Below are positions 39,025-51,000 of a stretch of 64,000 nt of DNA, piece by piece. Both the position numbers and the translations under genes were made by a program. Each line of letters opens with the position of its first letter. Positions within the stretch are counted from its first letter, which is position 1. Where the stretch lies: positions 1,426,001-1,490,000 of the forward strand of contig NZ_CP084742.1 of assembly GCF_020520285.1 (NCBI RefSeq). The letters are read 5' to 3'. The stretch comes from Pseudomonas sp. L5B5. GTDB taxonomy: Bacteria; Pseudomonadota; Gammaproteobacteria; Pseudomonadales; Pseudomonadaceae. Under the pieces are notes generated by a model. The model was not told where the DNA came from and ran no database searches. It saw nothing but the letters and a program-made list of their open reading frames with translations.

Positions 39025-40443
39025 TCAGGGTTGTCGCAGCGGCAGCGGCTTGGGGGCTTCGGCGTCAAGCGCGCGCTTGCCACGAAACCGCAGGTAATAG
39101 ATCGACAGGATCACCCCCAGGAAGGGCAACCCGCAGACCAGGGTCAGGAAGAACTGTTCGGTGAACAAGGTGGTGACCATTACCGCCAGCATCAGCACCA
39201 GGCCGCCAAGGCTGGTCCAGGGATAGCCCCAGAGCTTGAAGGCCAGGGGTTCGCTGCCCTGCTGGCGACGGAAGAACAAGTGGGTGAGAAAGATCCCGGC
39301 CCAGGTGAACATGGCGCCGAACATCGCGATCGACATCATCAGGGTGAAGGCTTGTTCGGCGTAGGCCAGGTACAGCAAGGTGGCCAGGGCAATGCCCAGG
39401 GAGGACAGCAGCAGCGCCGCCAATGGCACGCCATTGCGACTCAAGCGACCCAGCATCGCTGGCGCCTGGCCTGCCCGGGACAGGCTGAACATCAGCCGAG
39501 TGGTGATGTACAACTGGCTGTTCATCGCCGACAGCGCCGCCACCAGGATCACCGCATTGATCACCCCGCTGGCATAAGGAATGCCACTGGCCGCCATGAC
39601 CATGACAAAGGGACTTTCCCCGCCCGTGTTGCGGGCCCATGGCACGATGGCCAGGACCAGGGCGATGGTCAGCAGGTAGAACACCACCAGGCGCACCACG
39701 GTGATGCGAAACGCCCGGGTCACTGCCCGCTCGGGGTCCTTGGCCTCGCCCGCCGCCACCGCGATCATCTCGATGCTCAGGTAACTGAAGAAGGCCACGA
39801 TCACCGCCACCCAGGTGCCCCAGACACCATTGGGAAAGAACCCACGGTCATTGCTGTAGTTGGCCAGGCCGATGCCCGAGTCCATGGGCGCGTCATACAC
39901 CACCCAGGCCCCCAGCAGGATGAAGGCGACGATGGCGCACAGCTTGAGCAGCGAGAACAGGTACTCGATGCTGCCGAACACCTTGACGCTCAAGGCATTG
40001 GCCAGGATCAGCGCCAGGGAGAAACCGACCATCCAGTAGCCTCCCGGCACCTCTGGATACCAGAACTTCATGTACATCGCCGCAGCGGTAATCTCGGTGC
40101 CCACGGCGAACACGATGGACGCCCAGTAGGCGTAGCGCAGGGCAAAACCGAACCAGGGCGCCACATAGAACTCGGCGAACGAACCGAACGACCCGGACGT
40201 CGGATGGCGCACGGTCATTTCCGCCAGGCAGCCCATCAGCAGCAACGCAATCAGCGCGCCGATGCCATAGCTCACCAGCACGCTGGGCCCGGCGAAACCG
40301 ATGGCAAAACTGCTGCCCAGGAACAGCCCGGTGCCGATGGCCCCGCCAATGGCGATCATCGATAGCTGGCTGCTGCTCAAGGTCTGCTTGAGGCCTTTCT
40401 CTCGGTCTGCCACTTGTTTGAAGGTGTGTGTTGTTTTTGTCAT
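39025..40443 (-). CDS. APC-family amino acid permease
   Basis: 472 residues, twelve membrane segments. AAT-family signatures: 'LKQTLSSSQLSMIAIGGAIGTGLFLGSSFAI' at the N-terminus, 'GEMTVRHPTSGSFGSFAEFYV'-like stretch near residue 75, and 'EMIAVAAGEAKDPERAVTRAF' near 223. It begins 33 bases after kynU in the same direction. In P. aeruginosa an amino acid permease (PA2079) also follows kynU, so this is probably the matching gene and a candidate importer of kynurenine or tryptophan; the substrate itself is not readable from the sequence. Confidence 0.9.
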   Translation of the reverse strand: MTKTTHTFKQVADREKGLKQTLSSSQLSMIAIGGAIGTGLFLGSSFAIGFAGPSVLVSYGIGALIALLLMGCLAEMTVRHPTSGSFGSFAEFYVAPWFGFALRYAYWASIVFAVGTEITAAAMYMKFWYPEVPGGYWMVGFSLALILANALSVKVFGSIEYLFSLLKLCAIVAFILLGAWVVYDAPMDSGIGLANYSNDRGFFPNGVWGTWVAVIVAFFSYLSIEMIAVAAGEAKDPERAVTRAFRITVVRLVVFYLLTIALVLAIVPWARNTGGESPFVMVMAASGIPYASGVINAVILVAALSAMNSQLYITTRLMFSLSRAGQAPAMLGRLSRNGVPLAALLLSSLGIALATLLYLAYAEQAFTLMMSIAMFGAMFTWAGIFLTHLFFRRQQGSEPLAFKLWGYPWTSLGGLVLMLAVMVTTLFTEQFFLTLVCGLPFLGVILSIYYLRFRGKRALDAEAPKPLPLRQP

Positions 40444-40475
40444 GACACGCTTGCTCCAAGGCTAGGCACTGAGGT

Positions 40476-41720
40476 TCAGGTCACCGATTTACGGGCCAGG
40501 AACTGCGGCTGGTCCCACTCGCCGCTCACCAGGATTTCCCGCAGTGCGCTCACGCACTCCCACACCTCCCGATAGCGGTTGTACAGCGGCGCAAAGCCGA
40601 AACGCAGGATGTCCGGTGCCCGGAAGTCACCGACGATGCCCCGGGCGATCAGGGCCTGCATGACCGGATAGGCCTGGGGGTGGCTCAGGGAGACCTGGCT
40701 GCCACGCTGCTCGGCCTGCCTTGGGCTGCACAGCGTTACGCCAAGCCCCTGCAACTGCTGGTCGCAGAGGCTGATGAACAGTTCGGTCAGGGCCACGCTC
40801 TTGGCGCGCAACGCCTGCAGGTCGACCCCATCGAACGCTTCCAGGGCCGCCTCCAGGGCCAGCACTCCAAGCTGTGGCGCCGTGCCCACCAGCATCCTGT
40901 CCAGGGTCGGGTGCGGCTGGTACTCAGGGGTGAAATCGAAGGGTCTGGCATGGCCATGCCAACCTGTCAGCGGTTGGCGCAGATGCGGGATATGGCGTTC
41001 GGCAACAAAGACGAACGCTGGAGCACCGGGTCCGCCATTGAGGTACTTGTAGCCGCAACCCACGGCAAAATCGGCACCCGCCGCATTCAGTTGGACCGGC
41101 ATGGCTCCGGCGGAATGGCACAGGTCCCAGACCACCAGCACCCCCAGCTCATGGGCCCGGGCGGTAATGGCCGCCATATCGTAGCGGCGGCCGGACTTGA
41201 AGTTGACATGGGTCAGCGAGAGCACGGCCACCTCTTCACTCAGCGCCTCCATGACCTGCTCTGGATCGACGCACTGCAACAGGCAGCCGGTCAGTTCCGA
41301 AACACCCTGGGCGATGTAGACGTCAGTGGGGAAATTGCCGTTTTCCGCCAGGATCAGCCGACGTTGCGGCTGCATGCGCAAGGCCGCGACCAGCACCTTG
41401 AACAGGTTGATCGAGGTCGAGTCGGCCACGATCACTTCATGCTCCCGGGCGCCAATCAGGTGCGCGATGCGTGCGCCGGTACGTTGCGGCGCGGGGTACC
41501 AGTCGGCATCGTTCCAGGAATTGATCAGTCCCTGGGCCCACTCCTCCTTGAGGACACGCTCGATTCGCGCGGGCACATGGGCTGGCATTGCCCCCAGGGA
41601 ATTGCCGTCCAGGTAGATCTTGTGTTGCGGCAAGGCAAAGCGCTGGCGACAAAAAGCCAGTGGGTCGGACGCGTCCAACTGCTGGACCTGGTCCAGGCTA
41701 CAGGGCGTGGAACTGCTCAT
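40476..41720 (-). CDS. kynU: Kynureninase KynU
   Basis: 414 residues from the ATG at 41720, with GAGGGATAG upstream. Fold-type I PLP enzyme with kynureninase phrases: 'IYLDGNSLGAMPAHV' near residue 34, 'LINSWNDADWYPAPQRTG' near 65, 'ADSTSINLFKVLVAAL' near 97, 'VWDLCHSAGAMPVQLNAAGADFAVGCGYKYLNGGPGAPAFVFV'-type region near 200-235 holding the PLP Lys in GYKYLNGGPG. It cleaves kynurenine to anthranilate or 3-hydroxykynurenine to 3-hydroxyanthranilate, plus alanine. kynB and kynR, which sit upstream of kynU in P. aeruginosa, are absent here. Confidence 0.96.
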   Translation of the reverse strand: MSSSTPCSLDQVQQLDASDPLAFCRQRFALPQHKIYLDGNSLGAMPAHVPARIERVLKEEWAQGLINSWNDADWYPAPQRTGARIAHLIGAREHEVIVADSTSINLFKVLVAALRMQPQRRLILAENGNFPTDVYIAQGVSELTGCLLQCVDPEQVMEALSEEVAVLSLTHVNFKSGRRYDMAAITARAHELGVLVVWDLCHSAGAMPVQLNAAGADFAVGCGYKYLNGGPGAPAFVFVAERHIPHLRQPLTGWHGHARPFDFTPEYQPHPTLDRMLVGTAPQLGVLALEAALEAFDGVDLQALRAKSVALTELFISLCDQQLQGLGVTLCSPRQAEQRGSQVSLSHPQAYPVMQALIARGIVGDFRAPDILRFGFAPLYNRYREVWECVSALREILVSGEWDQPQFLARKSVT

Positions 41721-42005
41721 GACTATCCCTCGGCATTTATTGTTGTGGCGCCGGGACGGCGACAACGGCCGTCAGGCTGCCCAGATCCTAGCCAGGGTCG
41801 TCATTACTGGATAATAGAAAAGATGCCGGCGTGTATTCCGTAAGGTAATGGCCAGCCCACTGCGACTCTCCGTTACAAACGGGCCCCTACCCAGGCGGCC
41901 TGGCGTTCGCCGACCGGCGTCGGCACGGCTATCGCGGGCGCCGTATGGGAGGGGTGAGGCATAAAAAAAGCCGCCCATGCGGGCGGCTGCAATCCCTGGT
42001 CCGAG
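41721..42005 (-). promoter_or_regulatory. kynU promoter region and autotransporter 3' end
   Basis: 285 bases between the autotransporter stop and the kynU start, both leftward. Apart from the terminator at 41962-41990, the only AT-rich part is about 41800-41850 (GGATAATAGAAAAG), a likely place for the kynU promoter. No kynR gene or clear Lrp-type box was found. Confidence 0.4.
41962..41990 (-). terminator. Rho-independent terminator of the autotransporter gene
   Basis: On the minus strand the sequence reads GCCGCCCGCATGGGCGGC followed by a run of seven T. The stem is perfect for at least seven GC pairs and starts about 19 bases after the autotransporter stop codon. Confidence 0.92.
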
Positions 42006-45000
42006 TCAGAAACCGAGGGTGAAGTTGAGGGTCATGGCATGGTCCCTGGTTTGCCCGGACACCTGTCCCGAGTAACCGATGCCCAACTTGCCGGCCGGGG
42101 TGACCTGGTAGTCCAGGCCCGCCTCCAGCAGGGCGCTGTCCTTGGCGATCGGCACGCCCTGGGTAGTGAACGAAGTGCCGCCATCGATGAAGGTCAGGTC
42201 GGCATCGGGCTTGGTGTCGCCGTAGGCATGGCGCCAGCCCAGGGCTACTCGTGGGGTGAGCTGCTGGCCGTTACCCAGGGTGATGCGCTTGCCAGCCCGT
42301 ACGCCGACGGTGGAGAAGGTCACGTCCTGGCTGGACTTGGCCTTGAGCGCCGCAGCGCCGCCCTTTTCCTTGCCGGTGTTGCTGTCGTAGTTGACGTAGG
42401 ACAGCCCCACGAACGGTTCCAGGGCCACACCCGCGGTGTCCATGGCATAACCGACCTCACCGAACACCTGGGCGCTACGGGCGTTGTAGTGGGCCTTGAG
42501 CCGGTCGCTGTAGCTGCCGACATTGACGTCGCGCTTGGTCTCGATCCGGTGCCAGCTGTACGCCGCCCCCAAACGCACGGCCACGGCGTCGAACTGGGAG
42601 TTGAGGTAGGCGCCCAGGTGAGTGCTGTCGACCTTGGCATCGGACTGTCGCCGATGGGCCGAAAGGTCGCTGCGGGTGTAGCCGGCAGCCACCCCGGCAC
42701 GCCAGGTGTCGTCCAGTTGGCGGTCGCTGCCGAGCATGAAGCCCGACAGGTTGCGGTCCAGCTTGGCGGTATTGCTGTTGCCGGCCATCTCGCCCCAGGT
42801 GCCGAGCACGCGCATCCAGCCGACCATTTCGCCATGACAGCCACTGCTGCTCAGGCGGTTCTCGCGGCTGGCCAGGACCTGCCGCGGGTCATCCTCGCCA
42901 CTGCCGCAGCCAGGCTGGCGCATCCGGTCGTTGAGGGCATCGCGCACATACCGCGAGTCCTCCAGCAAGGCACTGACGGTGCTGGCGTGGATCTCCCCGG
43001 ACAGGCTGTTGAACGCATCCACTGCCCCGGCGCGATCGAGACCGAGGATCTGGTTGTTCAACTGGTCGGCCGGGTCGTCGTCATCTCCCGAATAGGCGCC
43101 CAGGGCCGCCGCCACCGCGCGCTGGTTGGACGTCTGGGCGACGTCGACGAAGCTGGTCTGGTTGCGGTTGACGTTCAGGTCCACCTGGTTGGCGCCATAC
43201 ACCAGCGAGGTGTCGAAGAACACCAGCTGCGGCAGGTTGCTGCTGCTAAAGGTGCCCGTGATGCCGCCGCCGGCGTTGATCAGCGAGTAGCTGGTGCTGG
43301 CGGCGCCGTAGTTCAGGCCGGTGACTTGCAGGTTGCCCGCCAGGTTGGCGCTGCCACCCACTTGCAACGCCGGGCTCGTGGCCGAGGTCGGTGTCAGTTG
43401 CAGGGTTCCGGTGCTGCCGTTGCTGAAGTTGCCGGTGACCGCCAGCTTGCCGATCGGCCCGCCGGAGCTCACCAGGCCATTGTTGACCAGGGCACCGACA
43501 CTGCCATTGCCTTGCAAGGCGGCGCCGTTGCTGACCACTACCTGGCCGGCCAGCGAGGCCGGGGCTGAACCGATCTGCACGGTGCCCTGCTCCACTGCCA
43601 GGGTGCCGCTGAACGGCTGGGTGCCGTCGATCAGCAGCAGCCCCGCGCCTTGCTTGACCACGGTGCCGGTGCCACTGAGCACGCCATTGAGCACGCCATT
43701 GCTGTTCTGCAGGAACAGCATCCGCGCGTTGACCAGCATCCGGCCCTGCAGGCTGGTGGTGTTGCCCGCCAGGGTGCCGCCACTGACGGTAGTGCCGCCG
43801 GTGTAGGTGTTGGCGCCAGTCAGCAGCAGCACCCCGGCATCGGTCTTCTCGATACCGCCACTGCCCACCAGCGGCGCGTCGATCTGGGTGGTCACGCCGC
43901 CATTGATCCGTACCTTGGCCAGGCTGCCGTCGCTACCATTGATGGGGCTCAGGCTGCCGTTGCTGCCGGCGACGAAGTTGTAGCCGTTGTCCAGAACCTG
44001 CAAGCCGGTGAAGCTCTGGTTGCCCTCCACAGTCACAGTGCCGCCCTGACCGCCAAAGATCACGAACTGGTTGCCCGCGCCCTGGGTCTGGGTACCGGTG
44101 GGGTCGGTCCAGTTGGTCGAGCCACCCCAGGTTCCGCTGCCGCCGGTGATGCTGCCGTTGGCCGTGGTCTGGCCACCGTTCCAGAACTGCACCTGGCCGG
44201 GAGCGCCCTGCACCAGCAGGTTGACCTGATTGGCCAGGGCCGTTTGCAGGCTCAGCGCACCGGGCAGGACGCTGCCCGGCAGGCTGCCGTAGCTCAGCCC
44301 GTTGTTGGTCAGGGTGCCGCCGTAGCGGAACAGCTGGTAGACCCCCACGCCGAAGCCCCCGGCGTCGGTGATGTTCAAGGTGCCGTCCAGGGTCAGGTCT
44401 CCCGCCACATTGACCACTGTCGTGGAGCCAGTGGCCTGCCCGAGGGTGAAGTCCAGGCTGGTCCCGGAAGACAGCCCCAGGCCGCCCACCGACAGCGGCG
44501 TGGCACTGCCGCCGGCCTTGAGGCTGGCGCCATCGTCAAGCTGCAGGGTGCCGCCCAGCTGGCCGCTGCCGCCAATGCTGGCGCCGTTGGCCACCTGCAC
44601 AGAGCTGCTGGCCAGGCTGCCATCAACCAGCAGCGAGCCGGCCTGGACCTGGGTGGTGCCGGTAAAGCTGTTGTTGCCGGTCAGCAGCAGCGTACCGCTG
44701 CCCTGCTTGACCAGGGTGCCATTGCCACTGAGGTTGCCAGCGTAGGTGCCATTGCTGTTCTGCTGGAACATCAGCGCGGCGTTGTTGAGGATCGAACCTT
44801 GCAGGCTGCCGGCATCGCCCCGGGTAGTGCCCGCGCTCAGGGTGGTGCCGCCGCTGTAGGTGTTGGCGCCACTGAGCAGCAAGTCGCCGGCGCCGCTCTT
44901 GACCAGCGAGCCATTGCCGCCGATCGCGCCGCTGAGGGTCAGGGCCTGCTGGTTGGCCAGGTTCAGCTGGGCGCCCAGGGTGATGGCGTTGGCCAGTTGC

Positions 45001-48000
45001 AGGGCTGTCGGACTGTCGAGCTGGGCATTGCCGCCCACCGCCAGGACGCCGCTGCCCAGGGCGCTGTTGTTGCCCAGGACCAGTTGCCCGGCGTTGAGGA
45101 CGGTGCCGCCCTGATAGGTGTTGGCGCCATTGAGGGTCAGGCTGGCATTGCCATTCTTGACCAGGCTGCCACTGCCACCGACCACCCCGCCCAGGGTCAG
45201 GGCGTTGGAGCCGGCGATGTTCAGTGCGCCGCCCAAGGTCACGGCATTGCCCAGGCTGACCGCGCCGTTGCTGTCCAGGGTGGTGCCGTTGGCGGTGCCC
45301 AGGGCGCCGCTGCCCAGGGCACTGTTGTTGCCTACTACCAGCGTGCCGCCCTGCAAGGAAGTGCCGCCGCTGTAGCTGTTGGCGCCATTGAGTACCAGGG
45401 TGCCGCTGTCGAGCTTGGCCAGGGTGCCGGCACCCGTGAGCGCCACGCCCAGGGTGGCAGTGGCGTTGGGATCGACCCGCACTGCGGTATTGCCGGTGCC
45501 ACCATTGACCAGGTTCAGCGCCCCGCCCGCGCCGCCCACCAGGTTGTAGCCGTCGGTGACGAACTGCATGCCGGTGAGATTCTGGGTGCCGTTCACCGTC
45601 ACGGTGCCGGCATTGCCTTGGAACACCGCGAAGCTGCTGCCCCAGGCCTGGTTCAGGCTGCCATCCACCGAGGTCCAGTTGCTGGTGCCGCTGCCCCAGG
45701 TGCCGGAACCGCCCTCGATCACCCCGTTGCCCACGGTCTGCGAGCCGTCCCAGAACAGCACGGTGGTATTGGGCGCACTGACCAGCAGGTTGACCTGGTT
45801 GCCCACCGCAGTCTGCAGTTGCAGGTCGCCCGGGACCACGCTGCCCGGCAAGGTGCCGAGGTTCAGGCCGTTGTCGGTCAGGGCCCCGTTGTAGTTGATC
45901 AGGCGATAGACGCCGCTGCCGAAGCCGCCGATATCGCTGACGCTCAGGGTGCCGTCCAGGGTCAGGTTGCCGCCGACGTTCACCAGGGCGTTGCCGCCAC
46001 CATTGACCGGCACGCCGAGGCCCACGTCCAGATTGGCGTTGGCGCCCAGCACCAGCGAACCCACCGACAGGGTATTGCCCGAGCTCAAGGCCAGGTGCCC
46101 GCCATCGGTGACGTTGAGCGCGCCGCCCAGGCTGCCGTTACCGGCCAGGGTCGCGCCGCTGTTGACCGTGACCGTGGCACTGGCCAGCGAGCCACTGAGG
46201 TTCAACGTGCCGCCATTGACCTGGGTGTTGCCGCTCAGGGCACTGTTGCCGGTGAGATTGAGCGTGCCGCTGCCGACCTTGATCAATTCGCCGCTGCCGC
46301 CCAGGCTGCCGGCGAAGGTGCCGCCCAGGTTGGTGCCTCCCAGGGTCAGGGCCGTGCCGCTGCCAAGGGTCACCGCGCCGCTGCCACTGAGGCTGGCGAG
46401 ACTGGCCGAGGCGCCAAGGTCGAGGTTGGCACCTGTGCCGAGATTGACCCCGGCATTGCTGCCCAGGGCCCCGCTGCCCTGGGTGATCAGGCTGCCGGAC
46501 AGCACATCGAACAGGCCGCTGAAGCTGTTGTTGCCATTCAGGGTCAGGTTGGCCGCACCGCTCTTGGTCAAGGTCCCGGTGCCGGCGATGACGCCGCCCA
46601 GGGTCAGGTCGTTGTTGCCCGCCAGGGTCAGCCCGGCATTGACGTTCAGGTTGTTGTTCAGCACCAGCGGCGCAGTGTTGGCCAGGGTCGCCGTGCCACC
46701 CACGGTGAGCGCCCCGCTGCCCAGGGCTGCGGCCTGGGCCAGGGTCAGGGTGCCGGCGTTGAGCAAGGTGCCGCCCTGGTAGGTGTTGACGCCGCCCAGG
46801 GTCAGGTTGCCCGCACCGTTCTTGATCAACTGGCCGGTGCCGCCGACGACCCCGCCCAGGGTCAGATCGTTGCTGCCGGCCAGGGTCAGGTTGGCATTGA
46901 GCGTCATGGCATTGGCCAGGGTCAGCGCGCTGTTGCCATCCAGGGTGGCGGCGCCGCCGACCGTCAACGCGCCCAGGCCCAGGGCCCCGTTGTTGCCCAG
47001 GGTCAGGGTCCCGGCATTGAGCAGGGTGCCGCCGCTGAAACCGTTGTTGGCATTCAGGGTCAGGTTGGCCGCGCCGTTCTTGGTCAGGCTGCCCGCGCCA
47101 TTGACCAGGCCGCCCAGGGTCAGGTCGGCGCTGCCGCCGATGCCCAGGTTGCCGGCCAGGTTGAGGACATTCGCCACGCTGACCGCGGTGCTGGCATCCA
47201 GTGTGGTGCCCGCCGCCGCGTTCAATGCACCACCGCCCAGTGCGGTGTTGCTGGCCAGGATCAGGCCACCGGCATTGAGTGCGGTCGGCCCCAGGTAGGT
47301 GTTGTTGCCACCCAGGGTCAGGCTCGCGCTGCCGTTCTTGACCAGGCTGCCGCTGCCACCGATCGTGCCCCCCAGGGTCAGGGCGTTGGAACCGGCGATG
47401 TTCAGTGCGCCGCCGAGGGTCACGGCATTGCCCAGGGTGACCGCGCCGTTGCTGTCCAGGGTGGTGCCGTTGGCGGTGCTCAGGGCACCGCTGCCCAGGG
47501 CGTTGTTGTTGCCCACCACCAGGGTGCCGCCCTGCAACGAGGTGCCGCCGCTATAGCCGTTGGTGCCATTGAGCACCAGGGTGCCGCCGTCGAGCTTGGC
47601 CAGGGTGCCGCTGCCGTTGATCGCCACGCCAACGGTGGCGGTCACTGCCGGGTCGACGCGGATCGCGGTGTTGCCACCGCTGCCATTGACCGCCGTCAGC
47701 GAACCACCAACGCCACCCACCAGGTTGTAGCCGTTGGTGACGAACTGCAGACCGGTGAAACTCTGTGGCCCGGCCACGGTGACAGTGCCCGCCGCCCCCT
47801 GGAACACCGCGAAGTCGCTGCCCCAGGTCTGGTTGAGGGAGCCGTTGACCGATGTCCAGTTGGTGCCGAGCGAATCCCAGGTGCCGCTGCCACCCTCGAC
47901 CACGCCATTGGCGGTGGTCTGGCTGCCATCCCAGAAACGGATGTTGCTGCCGGTGCCCGACACCAGCAGGTTGATCTGGTTGCCGACGCTGGTCTGCACC

Positions 48001-51000
48001 ACCAGGTCGCCGAGGTTGAAGCCCACCGGCACGCTGGCCACGTTCAGTCCCAGGTCCACCAGGCTGCCGGTGTAGTTGATCAGGCGATAGACGCCGACGC
48101 CAAAGCCACCGGCATCGCTGACATTGAGCTGGCCGCCCAGGGTCAGGTTGCCACCGACATTGAGCAGTGAGGTGGTGGACGGCGCGCCGAGGTTGGCATC
48201 CAGGTTGGCGCCGCTGTTGAGCACCAGCGACCCCACCGACAAGGCACTGCCCGAGTTCAGCGCCAGGTGCCCGCCGGAAGCCACGTCCAGTGCTCCCAGC
48301 AGCGAACCGCCGCCGGTCAGGGTCGCACCGCTGGCAACGTTGACCGTAGCGCTGGCCAGGGAGCCATCGACCTTCAGGGTGCCGCCGCTGACCAGGCTGT
48401 TGCCGGTCAGGCCATTGATGCCTCCGAGGGTCAAGGTGCCGCTGCCGGTCTTGATCAACTGTCCGTTGCCGCTGAGGTCGCCGCTGAACAGTGAACTGGC
48501 GTTGCCGGCACCGACACTCAGTGCCACCCCGGGGCTGAGCTGCACCGAACCGCTGCCGGTCAGCCCGCCGAGGCTGGCACTGGCTCCCAGGTTGAGGCTC
48601 GCACCAGCGCCGACGCTGGCGCCGGAACTGTTGCCTAGGGCGCCGCTGGAAAGTGTGGTCACACTGCCGGCCAGCACGTTCAGCGGGCCGGTGAAGGTGT
48701 TGGTACCGCTCAGGCTGAGGTCGCTCAGGCCGTTCTTGATCAGCCCGCCGCTGCCGTCGATCACCCCGCCCAGGGTCAGGTTGTTGTTGCCGGCCAGGGT
48801 CAGGTCGGCGTTGAGGGTCAGGTTGTTGCCCAAAGACAGCGGCGTGCTGTTGTCCAGGGTCGCGGCGGCACCGACGGTCAGCGCGCCACTGCCCAGGGCC
48901 CCGCTGTTGCCCAGGGTCAGGGTACCGGCGTTGAGCAAGGTGCCGCCCTGATAGGTGTTGATGCCGTTCAGAGTGAGGTTGGTGGCGCCATTCTTGATCA
49001 GTTGCCCAGTGCCGCCGATGACCCCGCCCAGGGTCAGGTCGTTGCTGCCGGCCAGGGTCAGGTTGGCATTGAGGGTCAGGTTGTTGCCCAGGCTGACGCC
49101 CGCGGCGCTGTCCAGGGTCGCGGCGCCGCCAACGGTCAGTGCACCGCTGCCCAGTACGCCGCTGTTGCCCAGGGTCAGGGTCCCGGCATTGAGTGTGACA
49201 CCGCCGAGGAAGGCATTGAGACCGTCCAGGGTCAGGTTGGCGGCCCCGTTCTTGACCAGGCTGCCCACGCCATTGATCGCCCCGGCCAGGGTCAGGTCGG
49301 CGCTGCCGCCGATGTTCACCCCGCCGCCCAGGTTCAGCTGGTTGCCCAGGGTCAAGGCGCTGCTGCTGTCCAGGGTGGTGCCCGCGGCGGCATTCAGAGC
49401 ACCGCCGCCCAGCGCATTGGCATTGCCGACGATCAGCCGGCCGCTGTTCAGGGCGGTATTGCCCAGGTAGGCATTGGCACCGTTGAGGATCAGGTCGGCA
49501 CTGCCATTCTTGATCAGGCCGCCGAGCCCGCCGATCACCCCGCCCAGGGTCAGGGCATTGCTGCCGGCGATCGTCAGGTTGCCCCCCAGGTTCACCGCGT
49601 TGCCCACACTCACCGCGGTACTGGCATCCAGGCTGGTGCCGTTGGCGGCATTCAGCGCACCGCTGCCCAGGGCGCCGTCGGCTCCCAGGATCAGTGTGCC
49701 GCCATTGAGCGCGGTGTCGCCCAGGTAGGTGTTGGTGCCGCTCAAGGTCAGGCTGGAACTGCCGCTCTTGATCAGCCCGGCGCCGCCGCCGATGGTGCCT
49801 CCCAGGCTCAGGGCATTGCTGCCGTCCACGGTCAGGTCGGCGTTGAGGTTGATGGCATTGCCGATGCTCAGGGCACTGCCGGCATTCAGCGAACTGACGC
49901 CGCCGACGGTCAAGGCGCCGCTGCCCAGGGCCGTGGCACTGCCCAGGGTCAGGCTGCCAGCGTTGAGCAAGGTGCCGCCCTGGTAACTGTTGTTGCCGTT
50001 GAGCGTCAGGTTGGCGCCACCGTTCTTGACCAGGCCAAAGGTGCCGCTGATGTCGCCATCCAGGATCAAGGGGTTGAGCCCGTCCAGGGTCAGGTCGGCG
50101 TTGAGCACGATGGCATTGAGCAGGTCCAGGCTGGTGCTGGCCCCCAGGTTCGCCGCGCCCCCCACGGTCAAGGCGCCGCTGCCCAGGGCACCGCTGTTGC
50201 CCAGGGTCAGGGTCCCGCCGTTGAGCAAGGTGCCACCCTGGTAGGTGTTGCTGCCATTGAGGGTCAGGCCGGCCGTGCCGTTCTTGGTCAGCCCGCCAGT
50301 GCCGGTGACGGTGCCGCCCAGGGTCAGCGCATTGCTGCCGGCCAGGTTGAGGTTGCCGGCCAGGTTCAGGGTGTTGCCCAGTGATACCGCGGTACTGCTG
50401 TCCAGGGTGGTGCCGCCTGCGACATTGAGTACGCCCAGGCCCAGGGCCAGGTTGCTACCCAGGATCAGCGAGCCGGCATTGAGGTTGGTATTGCCCAGGT
50501 AGCCGTTGTTGCCGGACAGGGTCAGGCTCGCCCCACCGTTCTTGACCAGCCCGCCGATTCCGTTGATCTGCCCGGACAGGCCCAGGTTCTGGCTGCCGCC
50601 CAGATTCAGGTTGCCCGCCAGGTTCAGGTTGTTGGCCAGGCTCAGCGCGGTATTGGCGTCCAGGGTGGTGCCGGCCGCGGCGTTGAGGGTGCCGCTGCCC
50701 AGGGCGCCGGCATTCCCGACGATCAGCGTGCCGGCATTGAGAGCGGTGTTGCCCAGGTAGGCATTGGCACCATTGAGGACCAGGTTGGCGCTGCCATTCT
50801 TGATCAGGCCGCCAGCGCCGCTGATGATGCCGCCCAGGGTCAGGGCATTGCTGCCACCCAGCGTGAGGTTGCCACCCAGGGCCAGGGAGTTGCCCAGGTT
50901 GATGGCAGTACTGGCGTCCAGGGTGGTGCCGCCGGCTGCGCTGAGCACGCCGCTGCCCAGGGCATTGTCGTTGCCCAGCACCAGGCTGCCACTGTTGAGG

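Noticed and set aside
38812..40365. 517-codon plus-strand frame across the amino acid permease gene
   Set aside because: Antisense shadow with His/Gln-rich composition; the minus strand shows APC permease motifs.
40476..42005. Remnant of kynB or kynR upstream of kynU
   Set aside because: The 285-base gap has only a terminator and an AT-rich stretch; no formamidase or Lrp-type reading frame is visible on either strand.
43650..48170. 1506-codon open frame on the plus strand inside the autotransporter gene
   Set aside because: It is exactly antisense to the repeat passenger, its periodicity follows the 258-bp repeat, and its composition (Q/G/A/V rich) has no domain pattern; it is open because the repeat lacks the relevant codons.
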